The notes beneath the pieces are model-generated. The model had not been told where the DNA came from. It ran no database searches and saw only the letters and a list, made by a program, of their open reading frames with translations. 64,000 bases of DNA from positions 458,948 to 522,947 of the forward strand of contig NZ_LMUK01000038.1 of NCBI RefSeq assembly GCF_009766005.1, in the 5' to 3' direction. The stretch comes from Bradyrhizobium sp. S69. GTDB taxonomy: Bacteria; Pseudomonadota; Alphaproteobacteria; Rhizobiales; Xanthobacteraceae. The translations under genes and the position numbers were made by a program. The first letter of the stretch is position 1; each line of letters begins with the position of its first letter. Of the stretch, positions 1 to 8,331 are shown one piece after another.

Positions 1-401
1 ATCACTGCGACTTGCCAGCGAATGTTGCCGCGCTTGTAGAATACCGCGTCCATCACCTCGGGAACGCCGTGGCCCTTGGCCTCCGGCGCAAAGCGCTGCA
101 CCAGGAAAACCACGACAAGGCCGCCCAGAACGGGTGACAGCCAGATCCAGTTGCCGAACCGGCTCGGGCCCTCGCTGATATTGGCGTCGTACCAGATGCT
201 GAAGGTGCCGTTGTAAAGCAGGTTGTGAAACAAGCCGATCAGGGAGCGCAAGGCGACCGCGCCGAAGCCGGTCATCACGCCCACGATCAGTGCGAGGCCG
301 CACAGCACCAGCAGATTGACGCGTCGTTCGTCGTGTGCCTCGGGCTTATCGCTGGCGGTGATCGGCTGCACCGTGGAAACGGAAGGGGACGCTAGGGACA
401 T
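1..401 (-). CDS. CLC-family chloride channel/antiporter, N-terminal part (runs off window)
   Basis: Reading leftward from an ATG at 401, the frame stays open to the window edge, giving about 133 residues. Residues 29-58 and 84-104 look like membrane helices. Residues 110-116 read GHGVPEV, which matches the GxGxPE anion-selectivity motif of CLC proteins; His replaces the Ser of the E. coli ClcA motif, as in many bacterial CLC proteins (established knowledge). The role would be chloride movement across the inner membrane, as channel or Cl-/H+ antiporter. The C-terminus, including any CBS domains, lies outside the window. The hydrophilic N-terminal 28 residues would be cytoplasmic. It lies 82 nt downstream of the transglutaminase-like gene on the same strand but is probably independent of it. 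Confidence 0.85.
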   Translation of the reverse strand, partial: MSLASPSVSTVQPITASDKPEAHDERRVNLLVLCGLALIVGVMTGFGAVALRSLIGLFHNLLYNGTFSIWYDANISEGPSRFGNWIWLSPVLGGLVVVFLVQRFAPEAKGHGVPEVMDAVFYKRGNIRWQVAV

Positions 402-483
402 ATCTGGAATATTCGCACCGGACGGGATCAATTCAATCGACACGAAGTCGGAACGAAAGCAAGGGCCATTCGGCCGGGTTCCA

Positions 484-1326
484 TCACTGCGATTGCGACT
501 GTGATTGTCCCGGCCGTCCGCCGGCCTGATCGACCTTGACGGCGACCGTCAGGGTTTCGGTGCCGCCGCCATAGCGGGTGCCGCGCACCGGTGCGGCGCC
601 GAGATAGTCGAGCCCGATGGCGACACGGGCATGCGCGTCGGTGGTGCAGATCGAATTCGCCGGATCGAACCCGACCCAGCCCAAATCAGGCACGAACGCC
701 TCCGCCCAGGCGTGGCCGGCCTGCTGGTTGACCATGCCGTCGGAGCGCAGGAAATGCCCGGACACGAAGCGCGCGGGAACGCCGCCATGGCGCGCGCAGG
801 CGATGAAGATATGCGCATAGTCCTGGCAGACGCCGCGCTTCAAGCCAAACGCCTCGATCGCCGAGGTGCCGCTGTTGGTCGGATCCTCGTCGAAGGTCAT
901 GTGTTCGTTGATCTGCGTCATCAGCGCATGCAGGAATCCGAGCACGTCGTCATTGGCCTCGCTGCGCAGCTCGCGGGCGAAATTCCCCATCAACATGTTG
1001 ACATCGGTCAACGGCGTCGAGCGCAGGAACAGGCTGGGGGGAAAACGCTCATCGGAGCCGCGCAACACGCCGCCAGTGTCATGGGTTTCGATCAGGCCTT
1101 CGACATTGATGGTGAGATCGGCGATCGCCCCGTGGGTGAGCACATGCGTGACGTTGCCGAACGCATCCTCATGGACATCGAGCCTGGAGTCGGTGGAGAT
1201 GTCGATCTGCCATTCGGCTACATACTGCCCGTCATGGCTGCCGGGCGTCATCCGCAAGATCTGGATCACGCCGGAAGCCGGCGGTTCGTAGCGATAGCTG
1301 GTCGAATGGGCGATGCGCAGTCGCAT
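484..1326 (-). CDS. transglutaminase-like family protein
   Basis: This 280-residue protein has the N-terminal beta-rich domain followed by the transglutaminase-like Cys protease fold. The candidate triad is visible: Cys167 in RGVCQDYAH, His205 in AGHAWAE and Asp221 in VGFDPAN. No signal peptide is seen, so it should be cytoplasmic. It is the last gene of a leftward set with alpha-E (1444-2388) and circularly permuted ATP-grasp (2452-3870), a trio that is conserved together in many bacteria. Peptide or amide bond formation or cleavage is inferred from the folds; the substrate is unknown. The C-terminus ends in an alternating Gln-Ser run built from a short DNA repeat. Confidence 0.9.
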   Translation of the reverse strand: MRLRIAHSTSYRYEPPASGVIQILRMTPGSHDGQYVAEWQIDISTDSRLDVHEDAFGNVTHVLTHGAIADLTINVEGLIETHDTGGVLRGSDERFPPSLFLRSTPLTDVNMLMGNFARELRSEANDDVLGFLHALMTQINEHMTFDEDPTNSGTSAIEAFGLKRGVCQDYAHIFIACARHGGVPARFVSGHFLRSDGMVNQQAGHAWAEAFVPDLGWVGFDPANSICTTDAHARVAIGLDYLGAAPVRGTRYGGGTETLTVAVKVDQAGGRPGQSQSQSQ

Positions 1327-1373
1327 GGTGTACCGATGTTGATTTAGAGCTTCGGGCTACATTAACAGAAATT

Positions 1374-1440
1374 CGTCATGCCCGGGCATAGGCGAGCGGA
1401 AGCGACGTCGTCCTCCGGGCGGCTATGCCCGGCCATGACG
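1374..1440. repeat. palindromic intergenic repeat, family A copy 1
   Basis: An imperfect inverted repeat has arms CGTCATGCCCGGGCATAG (1374-1391) and CTATGCCCGGCCATGACG (1423-1440) around a GC-rich middle. It sits between the alpha-E and transglutaminase-like genes, so it could form a hairpin within the operon transcript. Related copies lie at 8230-8319 and, as a half copy, at 13052-13087. Confidence 0.8.
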
Positions 1441-1443
1441 ATA

Positions 1444-2388
1444 TCAGATCAAATACTGCTTGGTAATGATTTCGCCGAGTCGCCCATTGTCCGCGATAAA
1501 TTCCTGGATGAACTCGTGCACGCCATGCTGGAAGATGTCGTCCATATGGCTGTGTTCGAGCCGGTTGCGGACGCCGCGGGCGTGGCGTTGCGAGGCGCCC
1601 TGGCGGCCATAGGCGACGCCGATCTGGTCGAGATTGCGCACCAGATTGCCGTAGCAACTGGCCAGTGAGCGCGGCAGCGTGTCGTTGAGGATCAACAGAT
1701 CGGCGATCAACCACGGCTTCAGGGTCTCGCGATAGACCCAGTGATAGGCGGTGTTCGCCGAGACCGAGCGCAGGATCGAGTTCCACTGGTAATAATCCAG
1801 CGGACCGCCGACATGCTCTTCCTGCGGCAACAGCACGTGATACTTCACGTCGAGGATCCGCGCGGTATTATCGGCGCGTTCGAGATGCAGGCCGAGCCGC
1901 GAGAACCAGTAGGCGTCGTTGCGTAGCATGGTGCGGTAGGCCGAGCCATCGAACCGCAGAGAGGTCTCCTGCACGAAGCGCAGGAATTTCGCCAGTTCCT
2001 CGCGGCTCGCGGTGCCCTTGCCCCAGACTTCCTGCAACTCGATCCAGGCCGAGTTGATGGTGTCCCACATCTCGCTGGTCAGCGCGGTGCGTACCGAGCG
2101 TGAATTGAGCCGTGCATTCTCGATGCAGTTGCGGATCGAGGAGGGATTGCCCGGCGCGAACGACAGATATTCGACGACGTTCTGCTCGTTGGCTTCCTGA
2201 TAGACCTCGTAGAAGCTGGCGCTGACACCGGCGGTGAGCAGCGCCGAATCCCATTCGTTGGTCTTGCCGATATAGGCGGCGGGAAGGGCGGTGACGCGCA
2301 ACGTCGCATCGATGGTGCGCGCGAGATATTCGGCGCGTTCGACATAACGGGCCAGCCAATAGAGGTTTTCGGCGGTGCGCGACAGCAT
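1444..2388 (-). CDS. alpha-E domain-containing protein
   Basis: This 314-residue protein begins MLSRTAENLYWLARYVERAE, the typical start of alpha-E (DUF403) proteins, and is helical along its length. Size and start agree with the family. The biochemical role of alpha-E domains is unknown; they occur next to, or fused with, circularly permuted ATP-grasp and transglutaminase-like proteins, which are the two neighbours here. The gene follows the ATP-grasp gene by 63 nt, and that gap is made largely of a 21-nt tandem repeat. A shared transcript with both neighbours is likely (inference). Confidence 0.9.
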   Translation of the reverse strand: MLSRTAENLYWLARYVERAEYLARTIDATLRVTALPAAYIGKTNEWDSALLTAGVSASFYEVYQEANEQNVVEYLSFAPGNPSSIRNCIENARLNSRSVRTALTSEMWDTINSAWIELQEVWGKGTASREELAKFLRFVQETSLRFDGSAYRTMLRNDAYWFSRLGLHLERADNTARILDVKYHVLLPQEEHVGGPLDYYQWNSILRSVSANTAYHWVYRETLKPWLIADLLILNDTLPRSLASCYGNLVRNLDQIGVAYGRQGASQRHARGVRNRLEHSHMDDIFQHGVHEFIQEFIADNGRLGEIITKQYLI

Positions 2389-2407
2389 GCTCGGGTCTTA
2401 CTCTTTC

Positions 2408-2471
2408 TCTACGCGTCCAAAATCCGGTTCTGCTCGTCCAGTATCCAAATTCTATTCGTCCAAAATCCAGG
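2408..2471. repeat. three degenerate 21-22 nt tandem units overlapping the ATP-grasp 3' end
   Basis: Three successive units can be aligned at 2408-2428, 2429-2450 and 2451-2471, each with the core CGTCCa.tATCC. The third unit holds the last codons and stop of the ATP-grasp gene (C-terminus WILDE), so the other two look like duplications of the gene end placed in the spacer before the alpha-E gene. Confidence 0.75.
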
Positions 2472-3870
2472 TGTCCTTGGTGCCGCCGCCCTGGCTCGAA
2501 TTCACCACCAGCGAACCTTCCTTGAGCGCCACCCGGGTCAAGCCGCCCGGCACGATGGTGACGTGATTGCTGCCGGTGAGCACGAACGGCCTGAGATCGA
2601 CATGGCGCGGGGCGAGGCCGGAGGCGGTGCAGGTCGGGCAGGTCGACAGCGCCAGCGTCGGCTGGGCGATAAAGCCCTCGGGCTCGCGCTTGAGCTTGTC
2701 GCGGAACGCCTCGATCGTGGCCTTGGTGGCGGCGGGCCCGATCAGCATGCCGTAACCGCCGGAGCCGTGGACTTCCTTCACGACGAGATCGCCGAGATTG
2801 TCGAGCACGTAAGCGAGATCCTGCGGCTCGCGGCAGCGCCAGGTCTGCACGTTCTTCAGGATCGGCTCTTCGCCGAGGTAGAATTTCACGACTTCCGGCA
2901 TGTAGGAGTAGATCGCCTTGTCGTCGGCGATGCCGGTGCCGACCGCGTTCGCCAGCGTGACGTTGCCGGCGGCATAGGCCGACATCAGTCCGGGTACGCC
3001 GAGCGCCGAATCCGGGCGGAAGGTGAGGGGGTCGAGGAAGTCGTCATCGACCCGGCGGTAGATTACATCGACGCGCTTGAGGCCCTCGGTGGTGCGCATG
3101 AATACTTCGTCGTTCTTGATGACGAGGTCGCGCCCCTCGACCAGCTCGATGCCGAGCTTGTCGGCCAGGAAGGAATGTTCGTAATAGGCGGAATTGTAGA
3201 CGCCGGGCGTCATCAGCGCCACCGTCGGCTCCGCCGAGGCGCTCAGCGGCGCCACCGAGCGCAGCGCCGATAACAGCTCGTCCGGGTATTTTTCCACCGG
3301 GGCCACGCGATGGCGGGCGAACAGGTCCGGAAACAGCCGCATCATGATTTCGCGGTTTTCCAGCATGTAGGATACGCCCGAGGGCGTGCGCGCATTGTCC
3401 TCCAGCACGATGAAGTTTTCCGCGTCGGTACGGATGATGTCGATGCCGGCGATGTGGACGTAGACGTCGTGCGGCACGTCCTGGCCGTTCATCTCGGGGC
3501 GGAACACCGGGTTCTGGAAGATCAGGTCTTCGGGGATGATGTTGGCGCGCAGGATATCGCGGCCGTGATAGATGTCGCGCAGGAACATGTTGAGCGCGCG
3601 GACCCGCTGCTTCAGGCCTTTTTCGAGCAGGGTCCATTCCTTGCCCGACATGATCCGCGGGATCACGTCGAACGGGATCAGCCGCTCCTGGGCCTCGGCC
3701 TCGCCATAAACCGCGAAGGTGATGCCGATCCGGCGGAACAGCAGCTCGGCTTCCTGACGGCGATATTCGAGGGTGTCCGGCGGCGTCTCTTTCAGCCAGC
3801 GGGAGAGTTCCTGGTAGGCCTGGCGGAGTTCACCGCCGGAGCCATTCATTTCATCGAACGCAACTGCCAT
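2452..3870 (-). CDS. circularly permuted type 2 ATP-grasp protein
   Basis: This 472-residue protein belongs to the circularly permuted ATP-grasp family found with alpha-E and transglutaminase-like proteins. ATP-grasp-like stretches are visible, including FIVLEDNARTPSGVSYML in the first half, VVKEVHGSGGYGM with its glycine-rich loop, and a conserved end around VNSSQGGGTKDTW. The frame is open to 3978, but the ATG at 3870 (MAVAFDEMNG) gives the usual family length and is preferred. ATP-grasp enzymes form carboxylate-amine or carboxylate-thiol bonds through an acyl phosphate; the product here is unknown. It is the first gene of the leftward trio. The 3' end is embedded in a tandem repeat. Confidence 0.92.
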   Translation of the reverse strand: MAVAFDEMNGSGGELRQAYQELSRWLKETPPDTLEYRRQEAELLFRRIGITFAVYGEAEAQERLIPFDVIPRIMSGKEWTLLEKGLKQRVRALNMFLRDIYHGRDILRANIIPEDLIFQNPVFRPEMNGQDVPHDVYVHIAGIDIIRTDAENFIVLEDNARTPSGVSYMLENREIMMRLFPDLFARHRVAPVEKYPDELLSALRSVAPLSASAEPTVALMTPGVYNSAYYEHSFLADKLGIELVEGRDLVIKNDEVFMRTTEGLKRVDVIYRRVDDDFLDPLTFRPDSALGVPGLMSAYAAGNVTLANAVGTGIADDKAIYSYMPEVVKFYLGEEPILKNVQTWRCREPQDLAYVLDNLGDLVVKEVHGSGGYGMLIGPAATKATIEAFRDKLKREPEGFIAQPTLALSTCPTCTASGLAPRHVDLRPFVLTGSNHVTIVPGGLTRVALKEGSLVVNSSQGGGTKDTWILDE

Positions 3871-4208
3871 GTATCTCGACTGCCCTCGACTGCCTTCCGA
3901 CGCCATGCTCAACAGTGCATGACTAAAAGGGATGGTAGCAAGGCCCGGGCCAGCGCGATATGCATTCACACCCAGCATTTGGGTGGGATGGCCAGGGATT
4001 TGCTCGAAAAAGGGGCTCGGTGGTGCTTATTTCGATGGCATCATCCGGCAGCCCGCTTGGGATGCCAACGGGTTTTTGAGGTTACTTGAGGTTTCCAGGG
4101 GGCGGCTTTCTCGGGCAGGCGTTCGGGATGGGTTCACTGAGGGAGGATGCCGCGGCCCGGTTTTCGGCTATTTTGGCCAAACCGGCGTGCGACGGCTAAG
4201 GAGAGGTC

Positions 4209-4946
4209 ATGAGCGAACTTGTTACCGCGGGAATTTTGGTGATCGGCGACGAGATCCTTTCGGGTCGAACCAAAGACAAGAACATCGGCTTTATCGCGGA
4301 GTACCTCACCAATATCGGGATCGACCTCAAGGAAGTCCGCGTCGTCGCTGACGAGGAGGCCGACATCGTCGCCGCGTTGAATGCACTGCGCAACCGCTAC
4401 ACCTACGTCTTCACCACCGGCGGCATCGGGCCGACCCATGACGACATCACCGCCGATAGCGTCGCCAAGGCGTTCGGCGTCGGCATCGATCACCACCCCG
4501 AAGTGGTGGCGCGCTTTCGCGAGCGCTGGACCGAGCAGGATCTGAACGAGGCGCGGCTGCGGATGGCCCGCGTTCCCGACGGTGCCGAACTGATCCAGAG
4601 CGCGACCATCCTGGCGCCCGGCTTCAAGATCGGCAATGTCATCGTGATGGCGGGCATCCCCACGATCATGCAGGCGATGATGGATATCGTGGCGCCCAAA
4701 CTGAAATCCGGCGTCCGGATGCTGTCGGAATCGGTACGCGCCAATGCGCGCGAAGGCGATATCGGCGGTCCGTTGCGCGACATCGCCAATGCGCACCCGG
4801 ATACGATCATCGGCAGCTATCCGTTTCAGGACGAAGACAAGAAGCCGAACACCAACCTCGTGGTCCGCTCGCGTGATCCCGAAAAGCTCAATGCCGCGAT
4901 GACCGCGGTGAAGGAAATGCTCGCGGGGCTGAATATCGCGCGCTGA
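4209..4946 (+). CDS. competence/damage-inducible protein A (CinA N-terminal, MoaB/Mog-like domain)
   Basis: This 245-residue protein is a single MoCF/MoaB-type domain. It shows the N-terminal ILVIGDEILSGRTKDKN motif and FTTGGIGPTHDDITADSVAKAFG, typical of the molybdopterin-binding fold of CinA-like proteins. It lacks the C-terminal nicotinamide-nucleotide amidase domain of full-length CinA, so it belongs to the short class common in alphaproteobacteria. CinA N-domains of characterised members hydrolyse ADP-ribose-type nucleotides; whether this short form does so is unknown. A good Shine-Dalgarno (GGAGAGG) precedes the ATG. It is followed after 29 nt by the purine phosphoribosyltransferase gene. 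Confidence 0.92.
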   Translation: MSELVTAGILVIGDEILSGRTKDKNIGFIAEYLTNIGIDLKEVRVVADEEADIVAALNALRNRYTYVFTTGGIGPTHDDITADSVAKAFGVGIDHHPEVVARFRERWTEQDLNEARLRMARVPDGAELIQSATILAPGFKIGNVIVMAGIPTIMQAMMDIVAPKLKSGVRMLSESVRANAREGDIGGPLRDIANAHPDTIIGSYPFQDEDKKPNTNLVVRSRDPEKLNAAMTAVKEMLAGLNIAR

Positions 4947-4975
4947 GCGCAATTCTAAGAACATAGGAGAAGATG

Positions 4976-5503
4976 ATGGCGGCGGACGCGACCGAACTGA
5001 GCGCGCAGGAGCGCGCGGGCAAGGCCTTCCCGGTCTCATGGGACCAGTTTCACCGGGATTGCCGGGCGCTGACCTGGCGACTGAATGAAGTAGGCCCATT
5101 CCACGCGGTGATCGCGATCACCCGCGGCGGACTGGTGCCTGCAGCGATCGTGGCGCGCGAACTCGGCGTCCGCGTGATCGATACCGTCTGCATCGCGAGC
5201 TACGACCACACCAAGCAGGGTGACCTCAAGGTCCTGAAAGGCATCTCGCCCGACACCGCCAAGCTCGGCGAGGGCACCGGCAAGGGATTGTTGATCGTCG
5301 ATGACCTCGTCGATACCGGCAAGACCGGGCGGCTGGTGCGGGATCTGCTCCCCGACGCGCATTTCGCCACCGTCTATGCCAAGCCGATGGGGCGCCCGCT
5401 GGTCGATACCTACATCACCGAAGTATCGCAGGACACCTGGATTTTCTTCCCCTGGGATACTGCGCTCTCGTTCCAGCCGCCGATCCGCGACGGCGCGGCG
5501 TAG
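4976..5503 (+). CDS. gpt: xanthine (xanthine-guanine) phosphoribosyltransferase
   Basis: This 175-residue type I phosphoribosyltransferase has the PRPP-binding loop [14 protein letters not shown] and the family signature [19 protein letters not shown]. It should convert xanthine or guanine plus PRPP to XMP or GMP in purine salvage. Two in-frame ATGs lie at 4973 and 4976; AGGAGA at 4965-4970 gives better spacing to 4976. Length and the C-terminal [13 protein letters not shown] region resemble Gpt. It lies in a rightward run with the CinA-like gene. Confidence 0.92.
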   Translation: MAADATELSAQERAGKAFPVSWDQFHRDCRALTWRLNEVGPFHAVIAITRGGLVPAAIVARELGVRVIDTVCIASYDHTKQGDLKVLKGISPDTAKLGEGTGKGLLIVDDLVDTGKTGRLVRDLLPDAHFATVYAKPMGRPLVDTYITEVSQDTWIFFPWDTALSFQPPIRDGAA

Positions 5504-5577
5504 GCCGAAACGGGGACTGACCGGCGATGATTGCGCGTTCGCTGCGGCCCGTCTTTCTTGGCGCTGGAGGCCGGATC

Positions 5578-6414
5578 TTGAATCGGCGGATAGGGTTCGG
5601 ACTGGTTGTCGCGTTGGCATTTCTATTCGGCTCGGCCAGCCTGCGGGCGCAAACTCCGGCCAGCCCGGATGGTAAAGCTGGCTCGATCGACAAGGCTCCG
5701 ATCGACAAGGCGGGGTTGATCGACGATATCGTGATCGGCAGCCGTGTGCTGGCCGAGTTCGGCGTGCTCGATGGCTTCGGCCATGTCAGCGCGCGCGATC
5801 CCGCCAACCCCGATCATTTTTGGATGGCGCGTTCGCTGGCGCCGGCGCTGGTCACGGCCGACGACATCATGGAATTTGACCTCGACGGCAACGCCGTCGA
5901 TCCGCGCGGGCGCGCGGTGTTCCTCGAGCGCTTCATCCACAGCGAAATTTATAAGGCACGCCCGGACGTCATGGCGGTGGTCCACACCCATTCTCCCGGC
6001 GTCATTCCCTTCACCATCAGCCCGGTCCCGTTGCGCGCGGTATTCCATAACGCCGCGTTCCTGGCTGGCGGCGCGCCGCTGTGGGACATCCGGAAGGATT
6101 TTGGTGAGACCGACATGCTGGTGCGCAATCCGGCGATCGGCAAGAGCCTGGCGCTGACGCTGGCGGACAGACCGGTGGTCCTGATGCGCGGCCACGGCGA
6201 CGTTGCCGTTGGGCCTGCGGTGAAGGTGGCGGTGTTCCGCGCCTACTACACCGACGTCAATGCAAGGCTGCAATCGCAAGCGGTGGCGCTGGGCGGCGAG
6301 GTGAACTATCTGACAGCGGGAGAGGGCGCGAAGGCCGATGCGATAAACCTTCAGGTACTCGACCGTATCTGGAACCTGTGGAAGATGCGCGTCATGACCA
6401 CGCTTGCGAAGTGA
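5578..6414 (+). CDS. exported class II aldolase/adducin-family protein
   Basis: The 278-residue product has the class II aldolase/adducin fold. A zinc site is suggested by His-x-His in VVHTHSPG and a further His in LMRGHGDVAV, with a Glu in HSEIYKARPDV. The frame opens at 5527, but TTG at 5578 has GGAGG seven nt upstream and gives a clean signal peptide, MNRRIGFGLVVALAFLFG..., cleaved near LRA-QT. Periplasmic location is unusual for this normally cytosolic family. Just after the signal peptide the DNA holds about three 15-nt tandem units (GSIDKAPIDKAGLID). Substrate unknown; lyase or epimerase activity is inferred from the fold only. Confidence 0.85.
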   Translation: MNRRIGFGLVVALAFLFGSASLRAQTPASPDGKAGSIDKAPIDKAGLIDDIVIGSRVLAEFGVLDGFGHVSARDPANPDHFWMARSLAPALVTADDIMEFDLDGNAVDPRGRAVFLERFIHSEIYKARPDVMAVVHTHSPGVIPFTISPVPLRAVFHNAAFLAGGAPLWDIRKDFGETDMLVRNPAIGKSLALTLADRPVVLMRGHGDVAVGPAVKVAVFRAYYTDVNARLQSQAVALGGEVNYLTAGEGAKADAINLQVLDRIWNLWKMRVMTTLAK

Positions 6415-6446
6415 CTTCGCCATGAATGGGCGGATCGGGACAGTCC

Positions 6447-7070
6447 ATGCCGCTGCAAAACCGGGTCACACCGTCGGGCGATATCGTCGCCGATCCGCAT
6501 CGCGGCCTGTTCACCGGCAACCGCGGCATCATTCACGACCCCGCCACCAAAACCCTATTGAAAAAACGCTGGTCGAACCCGGCGTGGCTGACCTGCGTCT
6601 GCGAATTCCGCGGGCGGCGGCGCAAGGTGATGGGCGGCCGCAGCTGGACCGAACTGTTCTTCCTCGACGAGGCCACCGCGTTCGCGGCCGGCCATCGCCC
6701 CTGCTTCTACTGCCGCCGCGATGACGCCAATCGGTTTCGCGCGGCGTGGCAAGAGGGCAATGGCGTCGGGTCGGTTCTCGCGCCCGAGATCGACGCCGTG
6801 CTGCATCGGGAACGGCTGAATCGCGGCGGCAAGCGGCTGCATCCGCTGCCGATGCCGATAGAGCAACTGCCCGACGGCGTGATGGTGCAAACCGGCGCGG
6901 AAAGCTATTTGATCGTGCAGGGTAGGCCGCTGCAATGGTCGTTCGCCGGCTATCGCAAGGTACCGGGTTCGATTCCTGAAGCGATGCTGCTGACGCCGCC
7001 CTCGACCTTGCGGGCGTTCGCCGCCGGATATCGGCCGCTGCTGCATCCGAGCGCGAGCGAGCAAGCGTGA
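6447..7070 (+). CDS. conserved hypothetical protein with CxxC motif
   Basis: This 207-residue protein of unknown function has a conserved-looking start (MPLQNRVTPSGDIVADPHRG, then GNRGIIHD) and a HRPCFYCRR segment near residue 85 that could bind a metal or nucleic acid. The frame is open from 6426, but ATG 6447 has GGGACAG upstream and matches the start I remember for similar rhizobial proteins. Arg/His-rich stretches (KKRWSNPAW, EFRGRRRKVMGG) suggest nucleic-acid contact, which is only inference. No signal peptide or membrane helix is present. Confidence 0.75.
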   Translation: MPLQNRVTPSGDIVADPHRGLFTGNRGIIHDPATKTLLKKRWSNPAWLTCVCEFRGRRRKVMGGRSWTELFFLDEATAFAAGHRPCFYCRRDDANRFRAAWQEGNGVGSVLAPEIDAVLHRERLNRGGKRLHPLPMPIEQLPDGVMVQTGAESYLIVQGRPLQWSFAGYRKVPGSIPEAMLLTPPSTLRAFAAGYRPLLHPSASEQA

Positions 7071-7092
7071 CTCATCGAATGGAGCGACAAAC

Positions 7093-8142
7093 GTGAAGGC
7101 ACTGACGGCGCTCCGGAAAATTCTGATCCTGCTGTTTGCGCTCCTGATCGCGCAGGCGGTCTCGCAGGTTTGGGCAGCGGACGAAGTGGCGCACAATCAT
7201 CGTCCGGTGAAGGAAATTGCCGATGCCAGGATCGCGGTGGGCGATCGGGCAACGCTTCCGCTTTATCTATCGGCGGACTGGTCAAAACCGTTGCCCGGCA
7301 TCAACCGCGCGGTGCTCATTCTGCACGGACGGCTGCGCGATGCCGACGTCTATTTCAGGTCAGCCAAAACAGCGCAGGCCGCCGCCGGCGATGCCGGCAA
7401 GGCCGCGATCATGATCGTTCCGCAATTCCTCGCCGGCATCGATATCGATGCCTATCAGCTTCCACCCGAGACGCTGCGATGGACGTTCGAAGGCTGGGAA
7501 GGCGGCGATCCCGCACGCGGTCCGACATCGGCCAGTTCGTTCGATGCGCTCGATGCGATCCTCGCCAAGCTGGCCGACCGGACTATATTTCCGAACCTGA
7601 AGCAGGTCGTGGTCGCGGGACACTCCGGCGGCGCCCAGATCGTGCAGCGTTACGCCATCGCGGGCAAAGGCGAGGCGGCGCTCACCGCGCTCGGGATCGC
7701 GGTGCGTTACGTGGTCGCCAACCCCTCGTCCTATGCCTATTTCGATAGTGCGCGGCCGCAGCCGTCGATCGCGGCGTCCTGCCCTGGATACAACGACTGG
7801 AAATACGGCATGGATGCCCGGCCACCCTATCTCGCGGGGCCAACCGTCAGCGCGCTGGAGCAAGCCTATGTGGCACGGCGGGTGATTTATCTATTGGGCA
7901 CCAAGGATACCAACCCCAATCATCCGGCGCTCGACAAGAGCTGCATGGCGGAAGCCGAAGGTCCCTACCGCTACGCGCGCGGCCACGCCTATGCGGCGGT
8001 GATGCAGGCCCGCGACGCCGGTACGCCACATCACAGCCTGTGGGACGTGCCGGGCGTCGGCCACGACGGCGATCGGATGCTGACGTCGCCCTGTGGCCTG
8101 AAGGCGTTGTTCGATTTGCCGGGGTGTGAAGCTGGCCAATAA
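7093..8142 (+). CDS. exported alpha/beta-hydrolase family protein
   Basis: This 349-residue protein starts at GTG with GGAG eight nt upstream. Residues 1-28 form a signal peptide (hydrophobic ILILLFALLIAQAV, cleavage near VWA-AD). The body is an alpha/beta hydrolase: AVLILHGRLRDAD is the oxyanion strand and VVVAGHSGGAQIVQRYA carries the nucleophile Ser in GHSGG; VPGVGHDGDRM near the C-terminus supplies the His. Several cysteines in the C-terminal third (ASCPGYN, KSCMAEAEG, TSPCGL, LPGCEAGQ) could form periplasmic disulfides. Esterase or related activity is likely; the substrate is unknown. The 3' end faces the leftward metE-like gene across a palindrome. Confidence 0.82.
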   Translation: MKALTALRKILILLFALLIAQAVSQVWAADEVAHNHRPVKEIADARIAVGDRATLPLYLSADWSKPLPGINRAVLILHGRLRDADVYFRSAKTAQAAAGDAGKAAIMIVPQFLAGIDIDAYQLPPETLRWTFEGWEGGDPARGPTSASSFDALDAILAKLADRTIFPNLKQVVVAGHSGGAQIVQRYAIAGKGEAALTALGIAVRYVVANPSSYAYFDSARPQPSIAASCPGYNDWKYGMDARPPYLAGPTVSALEQAYVARRVIYLLGTKDTNPNHPALDKSCMAEAEGPYRYARGHAYAAVMQARDAGTPHHSLWDVPGVGHDGDRMLTSPCGLKALFDLPGCEAGQ

Positions 8143-8229
8143 TGACGGGGTGCGGCTTCGCGGATATCCGTCGGTGTTGCACCCGGAGCGTAGGAGAGTT
8201 GGGGCCTAGATTACGACGAGCCTATCGTT

Positions 8230-8319
8230 CGTCATGCCCGGGCTTGTCCCGGGCATCCACGTCTTTCTACTTTGACAGAAGGGAAGACGTGGATGGCCGG
8301 GACAAGCCCGGCCATGACG
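8230..8319. repeat. palindromic intergenic repeat, family A copy 2
   Basis: A long inverted repeat has outer arms CGTCATGCCCGGGCTTGTCC and its complement ending GGCCATGACG; internal ACGTCTT and AAGACGT also pair around a short loop. It lies between the convergent ends of the hydrolase gene and the metE-like gene, so the transcript hairpin could protect or terminate both. It lacks a clear U tract. The right arm is nearly identical to the half copy at 13052-13087. Confidence 0.85.
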
Positions 8320-8331
8320 GGACACAACAAC

